Shown here piece by piece: positions 61,170 to 64,000 of a stretch of DNA of 64,000 nucleotides. A program made the translations under genes and the position numbers. This DNA is from Deltaproteobacteria bacterium (GTDB lineage: Bacteria; Myxococcota_C; UBA6777): assembly GCA_006226375.1 (NCBI GenBank), contig SBHC01000046.1, positions 56,768 through 120,767 of the forward strand, given 5' to 3'. The notes beneath the pieces are model-generated. The model saw only the letters and a list, made by a program, of their open reading frames with translations, was not told the DNA's origin and did no database searches. Positions within the stretch are counted from its first letter, which is position 1; each line of letters opens with the position of its first letter.

Positions 61170-62438
61170 ATGCAACCTCCCCAATCTAAGATTCAGCCAC
61201 ATTGTGGTTGCATCGAACCAAAGGCGAGGACGCTGGTGAGCGAAGAGAACGTGGTAAACCATGCCCCCGAATCTGTCGAAGAGAGTGAAGCCCAAGAAAC
61301 CGAACATCCGACGACCTCGGATGTTTTGCGAGAGTGGGTGGAGCAGCTTCCAGAGATGGAGTGGATGACTCGATTGTCTCCCGAACATCCGCGCTACAAG
61401 ATTCGCCTCTTTCTGCATTGCCTGTTTCGGTTTTTGGGTGACGAGCTGCCCGAAGCCTGGCCCAATGTCGAGCCAGCCACCTTTCGCGAGTGCCTGGGCT
61501 TTTTGGAGAAACATCTCCACGGGTTGTATCATTATGTTGAGTCGCAACCTTCCTTTGACCGTGATCAACAGCTGATGCCTCGGTATCTTGGTGAGACCTC
61601 GCTTTATTTGATGCGCGTGGATTACGAGTACCCAGAGTCAATGCACACAGCCTCGCAAGAGTCGATCGATTTGTTGCGTCATCGACCCAACGCCACCATC
61701 GATTTCGACCAGCTTTATTGTTCTCCCGACTCCACCGAGCGACGAGCCAATCGCGTCCGTGAGTTGTATGATGTGGAAGGCAGTCGAGTGGCGATGCTCG
61801 GCGACGATGATCTTGTGAGCATTCTTTTGGGTCAGAAGTTTCAAGGGGAGGTGCACGTGCTCGACCTGGACGACCGGTTGCTGTCGTTCATCAAGGAGCA
61901 GGCACCTGCGGTTCAGACCCACAAGGCTGACTTCTTCTTCGATGGCATCGATCCGTCGCTCTACCAGACGTTTGATGCAGCGATGCTGGATCCACCCTGG
62001 ACCTTTTATCACATGTGGTGTTTCCTCGACAAAGCTATCTTTTGCCTGAAAGATGACCCCAACGCCCGGATCTTTCTCTCGTATTGTCCGCTGCTTTTGG
62101 AACACCGGCAGCGGATGATGGCGCAATTCCAAAAGCGTGTTACGGAGAGGGGCTTCTGCTTTGAGTCTGTGGAAACCGCCTACAATCTCTACGAACTGAG
62201 CCCGGACGTTTTGCCTGACTTTCAGCATCGCCTGGACAAGTTTTTGCCGATGGTTGAGTCGCCTTTGCTCGACTTTCTTCGCCACATCCCGTACGCCCAC
62301 GCTCAGCTTTATGTGTTAAAGCGAATCCCCAACTACAAGCCGCCGTTTTGGCGACGGTGGTTCTTCTATTTTTGGAACAAAAAGTCGAGCGTTGCGCCCC
62401 CTTCGTTGCAGGCCAAACCTGAGGATGTCTCGCCATGA
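61170..62438 (+). CDS. BpsA/DUF43-like protein, paralogue 3
   Basis: 422 residues from ATG 61170 (preceded by GCTACA as in paralogue 1). GTG 61236 with GAGGAC upstream is a possible shorter start. Core: FDQLYCSPDSTERR (179-192), LGDDDLVS (210-217), HVLDLDDRLLSF and LDPPW (273-277). The N-terminal LPEAWPNVEPATF segment is shared with paralogue 1. Tail FWRRWFFYFWNKKSS parallels the aromatic-basic tails of the other two. The stop overlaps the start of the acetyltransferase gene by four bases. Predicted cytosolic; polyamine or other amine product unproven. Confidence 0.72.
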   Translation: MQPPQSKIQPHCGCIEPKARTLVSEENVVNHAPESVEESEAQETEHPTTSDVLREWVEQLPEMEWMTRLSPEHPRYKIRLFLHCLFRFLGDELPEAWPNVEPATFRECLGFLEKHLHGLYHYVESQPSFDRDQQLMPRYLGETSLYLMRVDYEYPESMHTASQESIDLLRHRPNATIDFDQLYCSPDSTERRANRVRELYDVEGSRVAMLGDDDLVSILLGQKFQGEVHVLDLDDRLLSFIKEQAPAVQTHKADFFFDGIDPSLYQTFDAAMLDPPWTFYHMWCFLDKAIFCLKDDPNARIFLSYCPLLLEHRQRMMAQFQKRVTERGFCFESVETAYNLYELSPDVLPDFQHRLDKFLPMVESPLLDFLRHIPYAHAQLYVLKRIPNYKPPFWRRWFFYFWNKKSSVAPPSLQAKPEDVSP

Positions 62439-63019
62439 CAGCGTCGTTTCCTCCTCCCTTTCTGACGGGCGAACGTGTGTTTCTGCGGCTTCCTGAAGCT
62501 GGCGATGGTGCCATGCTGTTGAAGTTTCATCAGCGAAACGAAGCGTTCCTTGCACCTTATGACCCACCGCGACCTCGCGGGTTTTGGACCGAAGACTTTT
62601 GGGAGCTGTACGTCCAACAATCGCAGGAACAGTTTGCGGCAGGCTCCTCTTGTCGTTGTCTTGTGTTGTCGCGAGACACTCCAGGAATGTTGTGGGGGAA
62701 GGTGAATCTTTCTCAGATCAGTCGAGGTCCTTTTCATGCTTGCATCATGGGGTACGCCGTCGATGAAGCGATGGAAGGGCAAGGGATCATGAGGGAGGCG
62801 GTCTCGTTGGTCATTGAGTATACCTTTCACACCCTTCGTTTGCATCGGATTATGGCGAACTATCTTCCAACCAACGAACGCAGCGGCGGGTTGCTACGAC
62901 GCTTGGGGTTCTCCGTTGAAGGGTACGCTCGCGACTACCTTTATATCCATGGGGCCTGGCGAGACCATATCTTAACCAGCTTGGTGAATCCCCATTGGTC
63001 CGGAGACATTTGGCAATGA
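62435..63019 (+). CDS. GNAT acetyltransferase, RimJ/RimL-like
   Basis: 194 residues; starts within the ATGA overlap of the upstream BpsA-like gene. GERVFLRLPEAGD, IMGYAVDEAMEGQGIMREA (acetyl-CoA pyrophosphate loop) and NERSGGLLRRLGFSVEGYARDYLYIHGAWRDH are RimJ-type. RimJ relatives acetylate protein N-terminal amines or small amines; next to a polyamine-synthase-like gene an amine substrate is plausible. Translationally coupled to genes on both sides. Confidence 0.87.
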   Translation: MTASFPPPFLTGERVFLRLPEAGDGAMLLKFHQRNEAFLAPYDPPRPRGFWTEDFWELYVQQSQEQFAAGSSCRCLVLSRDTPGMLWGKVNLSQISRGPFHACIMGYAVDEAMEGQGIMREAVSLVIEYTFHTLRLHRIMANYLPTNERSGGLLRRLGFSVEGYARDYLYIHGAWRDHILTSLVNPHWSGDIWQ

Positions 63020-63939
63020 GCAACGAGTCTTCCAATCCTTTGGTGCCACAACTTCCAACAAAACGACGCTGGTATTCGTTCTTGTTGGCCCCGTTTCGGC
63101 GGTTCTTGCAGCGCAAAGTGACACAAGTGCACCGTCGTTTCTTCGATTGGTATTGTGATTCGTTTTACGATTTGCGCAGCGGTCTTTCGGAGACCGAATG
63201 GGCCTATGTTCAGGCATGTTTTGATATCGCGGAGGTGTTTGCCGAGGTCGCGCAAGATTCAGGGTACGATGAGTACAGTTACTTCACCTACAGCCATCGC
63301 GTGAAGGGCAACCATGTTAACTCCTCGCGGTTTGCCTATGGATCTGTCGCCAATCCCGCGGAGACGTTGGAGGCTGCGTTACCGGTGATTCAGGAGCGAA
63401 ACGTTCCGCTGGACCCGTACTTTGTCGAGAGTCCCAATAGCTTGTTTTATGGCCTGGGCTGGGATCTGGAAGCCAACCAATTCAAGGTGTACTTCCGCGT
63501 GCTCTCTCTCGATGATATGCCGTTTCCATCTCTGCAAGAGCTCTTGGAAACTGCGATGGAGCGGGAGCAACGTCGTGACGAAGGTTTGGTGTCCTTTACC
63601 TATGTCAACAACGAGCTGTACGAAGAGAAAGTGTACGTGTATCCGCAGCCAGAGGCTGCAAAGTACCACGACATATTCCCTGGCACAAAAGGTCGCGCGG
63701 TGATGGCTACAAGTCGGCGAGGGAACATCACACAGTACGATGTTTCGACGACCAAACTCTGGCGACAAAAACTGAACGCTACCGGTCGGGAGATTGTGGA
63801 CTTGTACGCTCGACGAGGATACACCCTCGACACCATCGCCATGACCGACCAAGACAACTTCACCCTCTATTTCCCTGGTGCGTTCTATCCTTTTATGGGC
63901 ACCCTCTCCAAGATTCAGCAGCGCTTCCAAAACGATTAA
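63016..63939 (+). CDS. unknown protein coupled to the BpsA3-acetyltransferase pair
   Basis: 307 residues from ATG 63016, overlapping the previous stop (ATGA). No signal or membrane helix. Aromatic-rich alternating pattern (YGLGWDLEANQFKVYFRVLS, DNFTLYFPGAFYPF, WRQKLNATGREIVDLYARRG) suggests a beta-barrel or antiparallel-sheet enzyme; ABBA-type prenyltransferases came to mind but no signature residues were confirmed. Third gene of the coupled unit; its partnership with the other two is the main clue. Confidence 0.65.
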   Translation: MSNESSNPLVPQLPTKRRWYSFLLAPFRRFLQRKVTQVHRRFFDWYCDSFYDLRSGLSETEWAYVQACFDIAEVFAEVAQDSGYDEYSYFTYSHRVKGNHVNSSRFAYGSVANPAETLEAALPVIQERNVPLDPYFVESPNSLFYGLGWDLEANQFKVYFRVLSLDDMPFPSLQELLETAMEREQRRDEGLVSFTYVNNELYEEKVYVYPQPEAAKYHDIFPGTKGRAVMATSRRGNITQYDVSTTKLWRQKLNATGREIVDLYARRGYTLDTIAMTDQDNFTLYFPGAFYPFMGTLSKIQQRFQND

Positions 63940-64000
63940 GTCTCTTTCGGTAGAGCGCAAGGCCAGTGTCTTGTATCCTGGATGAATCCAAGATCTTGGA

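Overview
The window looks like chromosomal DNA of a Gram-negative deltaproteobacterial-type organism, most likely Myxococcota or a neighbouring lineage. The support is the large number of secreted lipoproteins with Pro/Glu/Thr-rich linkers and cysteine-rich repeats, an MlaC/RND/lipoprotein cassette of the myxobacterial type, an NtrC-like regulator and a ferritin-like outer-envelope protein. No rRNA, tRNA, transposase, phage gene or CRISPR array was seen. Base composition is moderate and even, with a more AT-rich patch at about 54.1-55.2 kb. Function calls rest on motif reading, not on database searches.

Layout. 0-5.5 kb: pyrimidine salvage/catabolism (3'-part of a class III aminotransferase, PreA-like dihydropyrimidine dehydrogenase, NCS1 transporter, dihydropyrimidinase). 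5.6-13 kb: a lipoprotein, a MAPEG protein, a Rieske-helical fusion, an MBL hydrolase, a persulfide-dioxygenase-like MBL-rhodanese protein, MsrB and a small lipoprotein. 13-19.4 kb: a lipoprotein with a glycosidase-like barrel, then an envelope lipid-trafficking operon (MlaC-like, RND/MMPL, lipoprotein). 19.8-28.7 kb: an Arg-rich secreted protein, DUF445, a di-haem peroxidase-like cytochrome, S-formylglutathione hydrolase, RibB with a degenerate RibA half, a ferritin-like protein, DUF819 and an RNA-ligase-like protein. 29-37.5 kb: a Lys-rich protein, TesB and PaaI-type thioesterases, two large Cys-rich lipoproteins, an amidase and a glycosyltransferase.

37.7-43.6 kb: a probable operon of a lipoprotein, a 1171-residue single-pass membrane protein, a terpene-cyclase-fold-like protein and a six-repeat exported protein. 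It is followed by a 560-bp gap with two strong hairpins, a 21-codon ORF and a CRP-like site. 44-51 kb: TPR and coiled-coil proteins, an outer-membrane barrel, an orphan NtrC-type regulator, an unusual Gln/Met/Gly-rich protein with amphipathic cationic segments, and an ICMT-like methyltransferase.

51.6-64 kb is the most unusual part. It holds three diverged paralogues related to the branched-chain polyamine synthase BpsA family (DUF43-type). Two are in tandem; the third is translationally coupled to a RimJ-like acetyltransferase and a protein of unknown function. Between them lie three exported lipoproteins with related signal regions: a carboxylesterase, a two-domain DUF1330/dabb-like protein and a haloalkane-dehalogenase-I-like fusion. 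The last two share a C-terminal cysteine module. The BpsA-like set is my best candidate for an undescribed system, with the dehalogenase/Cys-module lipoproteins second.
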